Shown in pieces: positions 1-6,321 of a stretch of DNA of 11,858 nt. Under the pieces are notes generated by a model. That model ran no database searches. It had not been told where the DNA came from and saw only the letters and a program-made list of their open reading frames with translations. The DNA comes from CAKAHY01 sp041848045 (GTDB lineage: Bacteria > Bacillota > Clostridia > Lachnospirales > Lachnospiraceae), in contig JBGZHY010000028.1 in assembly GCA_041848045.1 (NCBI GenBank), forward strand, positions 1 through 11,858. The letters are read 5' to 3'. Position numbers and translations under genes: made by a program. Within the stretch, counting starts at the first letter, position 1. Each line of letters begins with the position of its first letter.

Positions 1-1934
1 CCGCTTTTTCCGTCCGGATGCACAATGTCGCTTGCCGCATATAAACCGTATACGGCACCGGCAAGTTTGGCATCCCCCTGGCTCTTTCCGTAGGAAGCGG
101 CTTCGTCAGCCAGATACAAATCCCGATCCTGCTTGCTGATGTGTATTTCTCCTTCGGTGCTGTGATCTTCCACCGTGAAGGTATAGGACAAGCGCTCCGT
201 ATCCCCCGCAGCAAGAGGTGGCTCCTCATCCATTTCCGGATCCGGAAGAAAACGCTCCTCTTCCTCATCATCTCCATAGGAAAGCAGGCGATTTTCCCAA
301 AGGCTCTCCTCCTCTCCAAAACCTTCTATTCTTTCTTCGGAAAGAAAACGCTCAGCTCCTGCCTGCGCAGCATTGCTGACCACCGTTTCCACCGGCAGGT
401 CATCATTATGCAAACCATGCAGGACATATCCTTCCCTTGCCTGCTGCTCCCGCAAAGTATAACGATAGAGCAGGCGGATAAACTGCCGGTAGCTCTCATC
501 CCTATCTTCCAGCATCATCTGTCTGGCTACTTCTATATCATCATGGTGAAAATCCGTTTCCGCCTCACAGCGCTCTACCAGCGCCTCCCATTCCCTTTGC
601 AACCTTTCATTTTCTTCCTCTATGGCGGCAATCTCCTCGCTGTTATCTCCCCCCTGTTCATCCGTCACCAGTTCCGGTACCTCCAAATATTCCGGCTCCG
701 GATGTCCGGCATAAACCTTATCATATTCGTAAAAATGCAAGGCCTTGAATCTTCCTCGCCCCTGCGCATCCGTCCGAATCTCTCCCATCTTTCGATATCC
801 TTCCCACAATGCGGGTTGGGGAAACAAACGCTCAGCCTGCAGCCTTCCTCCTTTCAGCTGCGCAGCATCAAAGGCTGCCAGAACCGCAAAAACACTGCCC
901 TCCAAGTCCTGCCCCGTTCGGGCATCTTTTTTGTGTACCTCCACATTATAATCTGCGCGAAAGCGTTCTCTGTGCCTGTATACTTCCACCTCTGCGTTTC
1001 CCTTGCGCGGCTTTGCCCCTCCTATGGCAATATAAAGCCCATTGTCGCTTTCGGAGGAGGCACTGATCATGATCTGATCCTTTTGTACTTTATCGGGAAT
1101 ATAAATCTGCAGACTTTCGCTGCCTTGTAAAATCCCCTGCAAATCGGCGGGCAGCTGTCTGCACACCAAAACCCCCTTCGGGCGGTTTTCCTTGCCCCGA
1201 TACCGTATAATCAGCTGTTCTTCTTCCACATGCGCCACAAAGCCCTCGCCCTGCAGACCTGTCCAATGCAAAGCCGCAAGCTTCGGGTAAGCGGATAAAT
1301 CAATCCGCACTTCCTCTTCATCATCCATACGCAAAGGGTGCGCCAGAGCCTCTTCTTTGCTGCGATAAATTCCCCTCGGCAGCTGTTCCGGAAAACTGTG
1401 CAAATACTGCAGAGCCTCCTCTACCGCCAAGCGAACATTCCCTGCAACATGGGCGTCCACCTTTTCCGCCTCCTGTACAGCACCGTCCAAATCGCCCTCC
1501 AGCAGTGCCCAAATCAAAACCTGCACCGCCGCATAAGCCGTATCGCTCTTTTTCCCTTTACTTTCATACCATTTTCCCAGCAGAGCCAAATGTGCAAATT
1601 CTTCCCTGCTGTCAATGTAAGGAATATTCTTATCCCCTATTTTATATTCTCCCACAAGGGCTTTGACATCCTTTCCCATGTGCTTTCCCGGCTGAATACA
1701 AAAGGTATCCTTGCCATTGCTTGCCTTCCATTTAAATAAATAATTTCTGGGCTGTCCGTAAATCAACTCTTCTCCGCCTTTCCATATATTACGGGAGGAA
1801 AAGCGGATTCTTTCTCCCGCATAGCTATAATCGGTATACATGGCTGTAAAAGCTGCCGCCGATAAGCACAGCACCAGCACCAAAGCCAAAGCCCGTTTCA
1901 TCATTTCTTTCGTTCTTTTTCTGATTTTTTCCAC
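1..1934 (-). CDS. Secreted thioester/SpaA-type surface protein (3' end beyond window)
   Basis: The frame is open from 1934 to the window edge, so 644 residues of a larger protein are visible. The start is a GTG at 1934-1932: AAGGAG at 1940-1945 lies 5 nt upstream, while the in-frame ATGs at 1904 and 1901 lack a good site. A basic N-terminus (MEKIRKRTKEMMKR) and a hydrophobic stretch to about residue 31 form a signal peptide. Residues 60-170 look like a TQXA thioester domain: FCIQPG holds Cys79 and AAVQVLIWALLEGD holds Gln138, the pair expected to form the internal Cys-Gln thioester used for covalent host attachment. A SpaA/Cna-B domain begins near 331 (VEVHKKDARTGQDLEG; Lys334 or Lys335 is the possible isopeptide lysine). 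Residues 426-570 are acidic and partly coiled-coil-like. A second SpaA domain starts near 592 and is cut inside GAVYGLYAASDI. The sortase signal and anchor would lie beyond the edge. The SpaA assignment is firm; the ligand is unknown. Confidence 0.85.
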   Translation of the reverse strand, partial: MEKIRKRTKEMMKRALALVLVLCLSAAAFTAMYTDYSYAGERIRFSSRNIWKGGEELIYGQPRNYLFKWKASNGKDTFCIQPGKHMGKDVKALVGEYKIGDKNIPYIDSREEFAHLALLGKWYESKGKKSDTAYAAVQVLIWALLEGDLDGAVQEAEKVDAHVAGNVRLAVEEALQYLHSFPEQLPRGIYRSKEEALAHPLRMDDEEEVRIDLSAYPKLAALHWTGLQGEGFVAHVEEEQLIIRYRGKENRPKGVLVCRQLPADLQGILQGSESLQIYIPDKVQKDQIMISASSESDNGLYIAIGGAKPRKGNAEVEVYRHRERFRADYNVEVHKKDARTGQDLEGSVFAVLAAFDAAQLKGGRLQAERLFPQPALWEGYRKMGEIRTDAQGRGRFKALHFYEYDKVYAGHPEPEYLEVPELVTDEQGGDNSEEIAAIEEENERLQREWEALVERCEAETDFHHDDIEVARQMMLEDRDESYRQFIRLLYRYTLREQQAREGYVLHGLHNDDLPVETVVSNAAQAGAERFLSEERIEGFGEEESLWENRLLSYGDDEEEERFLPDPEMDEEPPLAAGDTERLSYTFTVEDHSTEGEIHISKQDRDLYLADEAASYGKSQGDAKLAGAVYGLYAASDIVHPDGKS

Positions 1935-1939
1935 ATTTA

Positions 1940-1945
1940 CTCCTT
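1940..1945 (-). promoter_or_regulatory. Ribosome-binding site that sets a GTG start
   Basis: On the minus strand AAGGAG is followed by TAAAT and then GTG at 1934. A decoy ATG overlaps this GTG by one base in another frame but stops after 11 codons. The GTG frame continues into the signal peptide, so the GTG is the preferred start. Confidence 0.75.
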
Positions 1946-2089
1946 TTTTGTTTTTTGATTTTTACATAATAAAAAAAGACTTCGGGAAATGCTGTATGTA
2001 CTTGTCAAGGTGCTCTGTTCTTACTGTTGATATTTTGGTTGAAAAACCGGAAATACAGATAAAAGGCAGCAGAATCTGCCTGTTCAGAT

Positions 2090-2118
2090 ATTATAATATA
2101 CTTTTCTTCACTTGGAAA
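2090..2118 (-). promoter_or_regulatory. Candidate SigA promoter of the surface-protein gene
   Basis: On the minus strand TTTCCA (2118-2113) is separated by 17 bases from a perfect TATAAT (2095-2090). Transcription would start near 2083, giving a leader of about 150 nt that begins with the small hairpin at 2081-2064. The -35 matches TTGACA at four of six positions, and its first base is also the last base of the 18-bp inverted repeat. The AT-rich context makes a chance match possible. Confidence 0.45.
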
Positions 2119-2163
2119 CAGGCATTAAAACTTTAATAAATATCATAAAGTTTTAATGCCTGT
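2118..2163. repeat. Perfect 18-bp inverted repeat (operator or terminator stem)
   Basis: ACAGGCATTAAAACTTTA (2118-2135) and TAAAGTTTTAATGCCTGT (2146-2163) are exact reverse complements around a 10-base spacer. Neither side carries a T-tract directly after the stem, so it is not a typical intrinsic terminator for nfo, although it lies about 160 nt past the nfo stop in the direction of nfo transcription. It directly abuts the candidate -35 box of the surface-protein gene, so it could be an operator. An end of a small mobile element is a third option. Confidence 0.7.
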
Positions 2164-2325
2164 GAATTTTCTATAAACTTTAAGCTGCAAGAAACGGAAA
2201 TTTCATTATTTTTTTCACTATCCCAATAATTAGCAAAGAGGATTCAGCTTACTTCGTTACCTTTCATCACTTAGCTGATGCATTTTCATTCTATACTGCC
2301 TTCAAATTCCTTCAAGGTTTTATCA

Positions 2326-3156
2326 TTAAGAAAACCAGCTTTTCATCATTGCAATTTCCCGGATATATCCCTCGTCATCATTTGGCGTTTCCAGAATAAA
2401 GGGTAGTCCCTGAAGAAGCGGATGCATGGCAATCCTTTTCATAGCATCTATTCCCAGCATTCCATGCCCAAGTTTTTCATGCCTGTCCTTATGGGATCCT
2501 CTTTCATTTTTACTGCCATTAAAATGCATTGCCTTAAGTCTTTCAAGTCCTATGATATTATCAAATTCCTTTAGAACCCCATCAATATCATTTACAAGAT
2601 CATACCCTGCATCCCACGTATGGCAGGTATCGAAACATATTCCCACCTTTTCGCTGCATTCCACAAGATCTATTATTTTCTTCAGTTCTTCAAACTTACT
2701 GCCTACCTCGGAGCCTTTTCCTGCCATGGTTTCCAGAAGTACGGTAGTATGCATATCCTCCCAAAGGACCTTATTTAGCCCCTCCGCGATCTGTTCAATC
2801 CCTGCATCTATTCCTTGTCCCGTGTGTGATCCCGGATGAAAATTATAGTAATTACCGGGCAAATTTTCCATCTTCATCAGATCCTTATAAAGCATTTCAA
2901 TGCCATTTTCCCGCGTTTGCCGGTTGGCTGAGCAAAGGTTCATGGTATAACTTCCATGTGCAACAAGCTTTCCAAATCCCGCTTTCTTAATCATTTGTTG
3001 CAGTTTTTGGGCATCAAGCGGATCTAAATCTTTGGACTTTCCGCCTCTTGGGTTTCCGGTAAACCAAGCAAAGGTATCTCCACCAAACTCTGCCATCGTT
3101 TTTCCCATTGCCTCATACCCATTACTAACAGACAAATGGCAGCCTATATTTATCAT
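2326..3156 (-). CDS. nfo: Endonuclease IV, AP endonuclease of base-excision repair
   Basis: This 276-residue protein has the usual bacterial endonuclease IV length and fold. The enzyme cleaves DNA 5' to abasic sites and removes blocked 3' ends. All nine trinuclear-zinc ligands are present in their motifs: His67 (VAHGSY), His107 (NFHPGSH), Glu142 (LLETMAG), Asp176 and His179 (CFDTCHTWDAGYD), His211 (KAMHFNGSK), Asp224 and His226 (DRHEKLGHG) and Glu256 (ILETPND), with spacing close to the E. coli enzyme. AGGAGG at 3165-3170, 8 bases before the ATG, supports the start. The gene lies 39 bases after the HAD-family gene on the same strand with no terminator between, so the two are probably co-transcribed. 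No functional link between them is evident. Confidence 0.97.
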   Translation of the reverse strand: MINIGCHLSVSNGYEAMGKTMAEFGGDTFAWFTGNPRGGKSKDLDPLDAQKLQQMIKKAGFGKLVAHGSYTMNLCSANRQTRENGIEMLYKDLMKMENLPGNYYNFHPGSHTGQGIDAGIEQIAEGLNKVLWEDMHTTVLLETMAGKGSEVGSKFEELKKIIDLVECSEKVGICFDTCHTWDAGYDLVNDIDGVLKEFDNIIGLERLKAMHFNGSKNERGSHKDRHEKLGHGMLGIDAMKRIAMHPLLQGLPFILETPNDDEGYIREIAMMKSWFS

Positions 3157-3195
3157 TTAGCATACCTCCTTTTTTTCAGGTTTAGCAACAATTCT

Positions 3196-4716
3196 TTATG
3201 ATAAATCTTCAAACAAAATCAAGCCGCCCCGTTTTTTGTAACCGCTTTCCCATAACTCTTGGAAATGCAGCCATCTGGCATGTCCGTAGGTTACGGCCTT
3301 CACGTACAAGCCCTCCGCTCTCTTTTCATAGCCTGCCAGATTGAACCAATGCCACACGTAAAAATGATACTTTTTATCCCGATGCCGCAGCAGGAGCATA
3401 GGAACCAATATATTCCTGTCTATCTGTCTGCACAGCCTGTCCTCCGCCTCCGCATAAGCTTCATGCCCGGATAAAGCATACACACCGAGATCTGTACAGC
3501 CCCTATCCTTTAAAAACTGCTGCACTCCCTCCACATAAATGCTCAGCCTGTCTATGCCTGTCCACCTCGGCCGCAGGTAAGGGCGCATGAGCCGAGAAAA
3601 ACGGAGATAATCCTCCTTGCTCACCGCATTTTTGTCATAGGGGTATAAAACGGAGCTTCCTCGTTTCCGGTCAAAGAAAATGGCTGCATCCATAGCCGTT
3701 ACCGCTGCGCAGCCTCCCAGACGCATCCAGTGGTTTTGAAAATCATCCTGGCTAAAGCCGATTTGCCCCTCCAGGGTATAATAATCCAGTTCTTTCCTTT
3801 CCCCGGATTCCAGGATGAACTTTTCCACCACATGAGCCACACCCTCCGCATCGTTGGAAAAAGTAATATAATCCGCCGCCTCTTTCGCCGCAGGCACCGC
3901 ATTTTCCATAGCCACACCCAGACCCGCAAAACGTATCATACTGACGTCATTAAATCCGTCGCCGCAGGCTATCACTTCCTCCGGTACAAGTCCCAAAATA
4001 TCCAATAATCTGGCGATGCTTTTGGCTTTGTCTATGCCCTTGGGCAGAATCTCCAGAAAAAAGGGCTCGCTTCTGTACACCTCAAACTTTTCGCCGATCG
4101 CCGCCTTAACTATTCTTTCCTTTTCTTTCAGTACGGCAATATCGCTCTCCTGCGCTACCGAATAGTCCACTGTCTTCGGATAAGCCTTGATGCCCTTACC
4201 GATTTCCTCACCTGCTTTTCCGGCATTGGCTTCATCATAAAACAATACAAACTTCGGCAAATCCCAGGTGATATATTCTCTGCCCTTAGCCACCTCTTTC
4301 ATATTCATTTTATTGATGCCTGCCTCTATATTCATATAGCGGTTGCTGATGTTGTTTCCCACAAATATCTCCTCCGCCTCGCTGCAGGCAAAATCAAGCC
4401 CGTGTTCTGCAATCAGGTCAAAAATTTGCCCCTGCTCCTCCCTTTTGATGCGCTCCTGATACAAAACCTTTCCGTCCTGCATCCGGATAATGCTACCGCC
4501 GTTATAAGACAGAATATAGCCGCCCCTTGTTTCCATTTCCAGCTCTCTTGCCAGGGGCATAATGCCGAAGCTCGGACGACCGCTTGCCAATACGAGGGAT
4601 ACCCCCGCATCCATTGCCCGAAACAAAGCTTCTTTGGTCCTCTTACTGATCTGTTTATCCTTATTGGTCAAAGTTCCGTCCAAATCCAATATTAACAATT
4701 TGTATCGATATCTCAT
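3196..4716 (-). CDS. Cof-type HAD phosphatase fused to a cysteine-peptidase-like domain
   Basis: The ATG at 4716 is chosen (506 residues) because AGAAGGA precedes it by 5 bases and the HAD motif begins at once; an in-frame ATG at 4800 adds 28 untypical residues, lacks a site and overlaps the likely -35 box. Residues 1-302 form a Cof/HAD-IIB sugar-phosphate phosphatase-like domain. It has the nucleophile motif DLDGT (Asp11, general acid Asp13), motif II ASGRP (Ser45), a C2 cap at roughly 85-200, motif III near Lys230 and motif IV CGDGFNDVSM (Asp253, Asp257). Residues 310-506 are an extra domain not found in ordinary Cof proteins. WMRLGGCAAVTAMDAAIFF (Cys336) and FYVWHWFNLAGY (His456) resemble the Cys and His blocks of C39/papain-like peptidases, but no clear third catalytic residue is seen. 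I recall similar uncharacterised domains in other Clostridia, from memory only. Substrates are unknown. The gene lies upstream of nfo and diverges from the Rrf2 gene. Confidence 0.88.
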   Translation of the reverse strand: MRYRYKLLILDLDGTLTNKDKQISKRTKEALFRAMDAGVSLVLASGRPSFGIMPLARELEMETRGGYILSYNGGSIIRMQDGKVLYQERIKREEQGQIFDLIAEHGLDFACSEAEEIFVGNNISNRYMNIEAGINKMNMKEVAKGREYITWDLPKFVLFYDEANAGKAGEEIGKGIKAYPKTVDYSVAQESDIAVLKEKERIVKAAIGEKFEVYRSEPFFLEILPKGIDKAKSIARLLDILGLVPEEVIACGDGFNDVSMIRFAGLGVAMENAVPAAKEAADYITFSNDAEGVAHVVEKFILESGERKELDYYTLEGQIGFSQDDFQNHWMRLGGCAAVTAMDAAIFFDRKRGSSVLYPYDKNAVSKEDYLRFSRLMRPYLRPRWTGIDRLSIYVEGVQQFLKDRGCTDLGVYALSGHEAYAEAEDRLCRQIDRNILVPMLLLRHRDKKYHFYVWHWFNLAGYEKRAEGLYVKAVTYGHARWLHFQELWESGYKKRGGLILFEDLS

Positions 4717-4771
4717 ATCATTCCTTCTGATTTTCTTATTCTTTTCATGGAAGTATTTTCCATACCACGGT

Positions 4772-4800
4772 ATCATAAACAGAAATCCTGTATTTTGCAA
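4772..4800 (-). promoter_or_regulatory. Candidate promoter of the HAD-nfo unit
   Basis: On the minus strand TTGCAA (4800-4795), 17 bases and TATGAT (4777-4772) make a reasonable SigA promoter, with a start near 4765 and a leader of about 50 nt. A short palindrome, ATACC-GT-GGTAT, overlaps the -10 box, and ATGGAA/TTCCAT could form a hairpin in the leader. The -35 box is 10 bases from that of the divergent Rrf2 promoter. Confidence 0.55.
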
Positions 4801-4810
4801 GTGCCTTAGG

Positions 4811-4839
4811 TTTACTTTTGCCTTATTATTTGCTACAAT
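4811..4839 (+). promoter_or_regulatory. Candidate promoter of the Rrf2 regulator gene
   Basis: TTTACT (4811-4816), a 17-base spacer and TACAAT (4834-4839) match a SigA promoter at nine of twelve positions. Transcription would begin near 4846, about 49 bases before the ATG at 4895. Confidence 0.6.
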
Positions 4840-4845
4840 AGAGAA

Positions 4846-4863
4846 AACCTAGTAAAATACTGT
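4846..4863 (+). promoter_or_regulatory. Candidate Rrf2 autoregulatory operator
   Basis: AGTA-AAA-TACT (4851-4861) is a perfect short palindrome inside the looser dyad CCTAGTAAAATACTGTG, positioned at the expected transcription start just downstream of the -10 box. Rrf2/IscR-type regulators commonly repress their own gene from sites overlapping the start. The assignment comes from position and symmetry, not a verified consensus match. Confidence 0.35.
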
Positions 4864-4894
4864 GAAATAATATGATAGCGGGAGAAAAACAAGC

Positions 4895-5344
4895 ATGAAG
4901 ATTTCAACACGGGGCAGGTATGCCCTACGTATGATGATAGAATTTGCAATGCATCCGGATACGCCGACCAAAATCGTACAGGTATCCAAAAACCAGGGGA
5001 TTTCTGAAAAATATTTGGAACAAATCGTTTCCACCCTGACCAAAGCCGGCTACGTCAAAGGTATTCGCGGCGCCTCCGGCGGCTATATGCTTTCCAAACC
5101 CGCCTGTGAATACTCCGTAGGGGATATTCTGCGGGTGACGGAGGGCTCCCTTGCGCCGGTTTTTTGTCTGGAAGACGGCAGTGAAAGCTGTGAAAAGGAC
5201 AAGATTTGCGTGACCAGGCGGGTATTCAAAAAAATAGAAGACGCCATCAACGGCGTCGTAGACAATATCAGTCTGGAGGATCTTTTAAAAGAAGAATTGG
5301 AAATCAATGAGAGCCTCGCCCTGTCAAGCGCAGCACAGCGCTGA
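4895..5344 (+). CDS. Rrf2-family transcriptional regulator with Fe-S-type cysteines
   Basis: This 149-residue protein starts with the Rrf2 signature MKISTRGRYALRMMIEFA. The winged-helix DNA-binding region covers about residues 1-80, with GISEKYLEQIVSTL as recognition helix and GYVKGIRGASGGYML as wing. A loop carries Cys91, Cys99 and Cys105, ending in CVTRRVF. Three cysteines here are typical of IscR-like proteins that bind a [2Fe-2S] cluster and sense Fe-S or redox state. The first gap is eight residues against six in E. coli IscR. A GGGAG site about 10 bases upstream supports the start. Clostridial relatives usually sit beside nifS/nifU-like genes, but here the next gene is a convergent L,D-transpeptidase, so this regulator is an orphan in the window. 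It probably controls itself and perhaps the divergent HAD-nfo unit. Confidence 0.92.
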   Translation: MKISTRGRYALRMMIEFAMHPDTPTKIVQVSKNQGISEKYLEQIVSTLTKAGYVKGIRGASGGYMLSKPACEYSVGDILRVTEGSLAPVFCLEDGSESCEKDKICVTRRVFKKIEDAINGVVDNISLEDLLKEELEINESLALSSAAQR

Positions 5345-5362
5345 CGGAGCGGGGCTCCTTTC
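5323..5362 (+). terminator. Candidate terminator of the Rrf2 gene
   Basis: Two hairpins follow one another at the gene end. GTCAAGCGC (5323-5331) pairs with GCGCTGAC (5338-5345) with one bulged A and includes the stop codon. GGAGC (5346-5350) pairs with GCTCC (5354-5358) and is followed by TTTCATT. The T-tract is short, so termination may be partial. Confidence 0.4.
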
Positions 5363-5381
5363 ATTGCGGACGGCGAATTTT

Positions 5382-6095
5382 CTAATACGCCGCCAGTCCC
5401 TCTATATTCGGCACAATAATGAACTTCGTGTCCGCATCCACTTCCTGCACCAGCCGTATCATATCTTCCTGGGCAATACGCACACAGCCTGCCGAATAGG
5501 TATCCTGCGCCGTTTTGGTACAGTGTATGAAAATAGCGGAGCCCTTATAGGGAACACCCTCTTTGTTGTAATCCAAGGCAATGGCGTAGTTGTAATAAGG
5601 TGCCTGCTTAATCATATTTTCCGCGGAACTCCAGTCCTTTTTAACCTTATTGATATTTACCATCTGATTATAATAAACGCTCTCGGAATCATCCACCCAA
5701 AAATCATTTTTGCTGATTTTATGATAGGGCAGCTTGCTTCCCGGATCCTTCTCGATGCCGAAGTTCATCAGGGCTGAAAACTGACCCTCCGGCGTCTTCT
5801 TATCTCCTTCTTTCTTGTCTGCCGAAATACCGTTTTTGCCGCAAATACCCTCTACGATCCAGTTGTTTCGCCAAACTCCCTGCTCATCCTTGGTATAGTC
5901 CAAAACCTTCACCTTGGTTTTGTCCTCCGTATCCGCCACAATCAGCACCAAATGTTTATTATCCTTCGCCGCTTTCAAGGTACTGACCTTAATGCTGTCC
6001 TGTATTCCTCCTGCAAACGCCGTTAATGCACCCTGCAAAAGAAGTCCCGCCGTCAATGCCGCGGCCGCAAAATATCGAATGACCTTTCTGTTCAT
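5382..6095 (-). CDS. Exported L,D-transpeptidase (YkuD fold)
   Basis: This 237-residue protein begins with a signal peptide: basic MNRKVIRY, a hydrophobic core and a likely cleavage after AFA near residue 28. The YkuD catalytic domain follows. GKNGISADKKEGDKKTPEG (86-104) is the typical substrate-side motif. The active site is FIHCTKTAQDTYSAGCVRI, with His191 and the nucleophile Cys204 in the S-x-G-C-x-R block. Such enzymes make 3-3 crosslinks between diaminopimelate residues of peptidoglycan, or attach proteins to it, outside the membrane. No SH3, LysM or peptidoglycan-binding domain is present, so it is a minimal enzyme of the ErfK/YbiS type. GGGAG 6 bases before the ATG supports the start. 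The gene has its own promoter and converges on the Rrf2 gene with a 37-base gap. Substrate and acceptor cannot be told from sequence. Confidence 0.9.
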   Translation of the reverse strand: MNRKVIRYFAAAALTAGLLLQGALTAFAGGIQDSIKVSTLKAAKDNKHLVLIVADTEDKTKVKVLDYTKDEQGVWRNNWIVEGICGKNGISADKKEGDKKTPEGQFSALMNFGIEKDPGSKLPYHKISKNDFWVDDSESVYYNQMVNINKVKKDWSSAENMIKQAPYYNYAIALDYNKEGVPYKGSAIFIHCTKTAQDTYSAGCVRIAQEDMIRLVQEVDADTKFIIVPNIEGLAAY

Positions 6096-6129
6096 CTTTC
6101 TCCCTTGTTCTTACTGTACATTCCCTTTG

Positions 6130-6158
6130 CTACCTTTTTATTATACACCGCTTTCCCG
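6130..6158 (-). promoter_or_regulatory. Promoter of the L,D-transpeptidase gene
   Basis: On the minus strand TGGATA (6158-6153), 17 bases and a perfect TATAAT (6135-6130) give a good SigA promoter, with a start near 6123 and a leader of about 28 bases. Confidence 0.6.
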
Positions 6159-6240
6159 AAAATATCCATGCCAATCTCTTTTCGCCCACATAGCCTTTCC
6201 GCAACCAAACAATATACGGCATCGCCACAAGCCCTCTATA

Positions 6241-6284
6241 CAAAAACGGTATCTCCGCCTCCCAAGAGAAGCCCAAGATACCGT
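6241..6284 (-). terminator. Intrinsic terminator of groES-groEL
   Basis: On the minus strand ACGGTATCT (6284-6276) pairs exactly with AGATACCGT (6254-6246) and is followed by TTTTG. The 21-base loop contains a direct repeat of CTTGGG. It lies 37 bases after the groEL stop, the expected place for a Rho-independent terminator. Confidence 0.85.
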
Positions 6285-6321
6285 CCCTATATTGTTTATT
6301 TTCTCCGTTTACGAAGAGGGC

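Larger units (their letters stand above)
1935..2325. other. AT-rich intergenic region between nfo and the surface-protein gene
   Basis: No convincing gene lies in these 391 bases. They hold the ribosome-binding site and probable promoter of the surface-protein gene, the 18-bp inverted repeat at 2118-2163, and a small minus-strand hairpin (arms 2076-2081 and 2064-2069, then TTT) that would sit at the 5' end of the transcript. At 2244-2278 a weak 6-bp inverted repeat (TCAGCT/AGCTGA) with a long loop follows the nfo stop. No intrinsic terminator with a T-tract is visible just after nfo. Confidence 0.6.

Noticed and set aside
141..1130. Long plus-strand open frame of 329 codons
   Set aside because: It lies wholly opposite the SpaA-type surface-protein gene, whose reading shows recognisable domains and a good ribosome site. 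The plus-strand reading has low-complexity composition and no family motif.
2003..2008. Perfect TTGACA on the minus strand upstream of the surface-protein gene
   Set aside because: No acceptable -10 hexamer occurs 16-18 bases downstream; the pair at 2118-2090 is better.
2244..2278. Possible structured RNA or terminator after nfo
   Set aside because: Only a 6-bp stem with a 23-base loop and no T-tract could be drawn, which is too weak to annotate as an RNA or terminator.
4717..4800. Longer N-terminus for the HAD protein from an ATG at 4800
   Set aside because: The extra 28 residues are untypical for the family, no ribosome site precedes that ATG, and the stretch contains the probable promoter.
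3730..4852. Several plus-strand frames of 90-97 codons
   Set aside because: They are antisense to the HAD-family gene or overlap its promoter region and show no ribosome site or motif.
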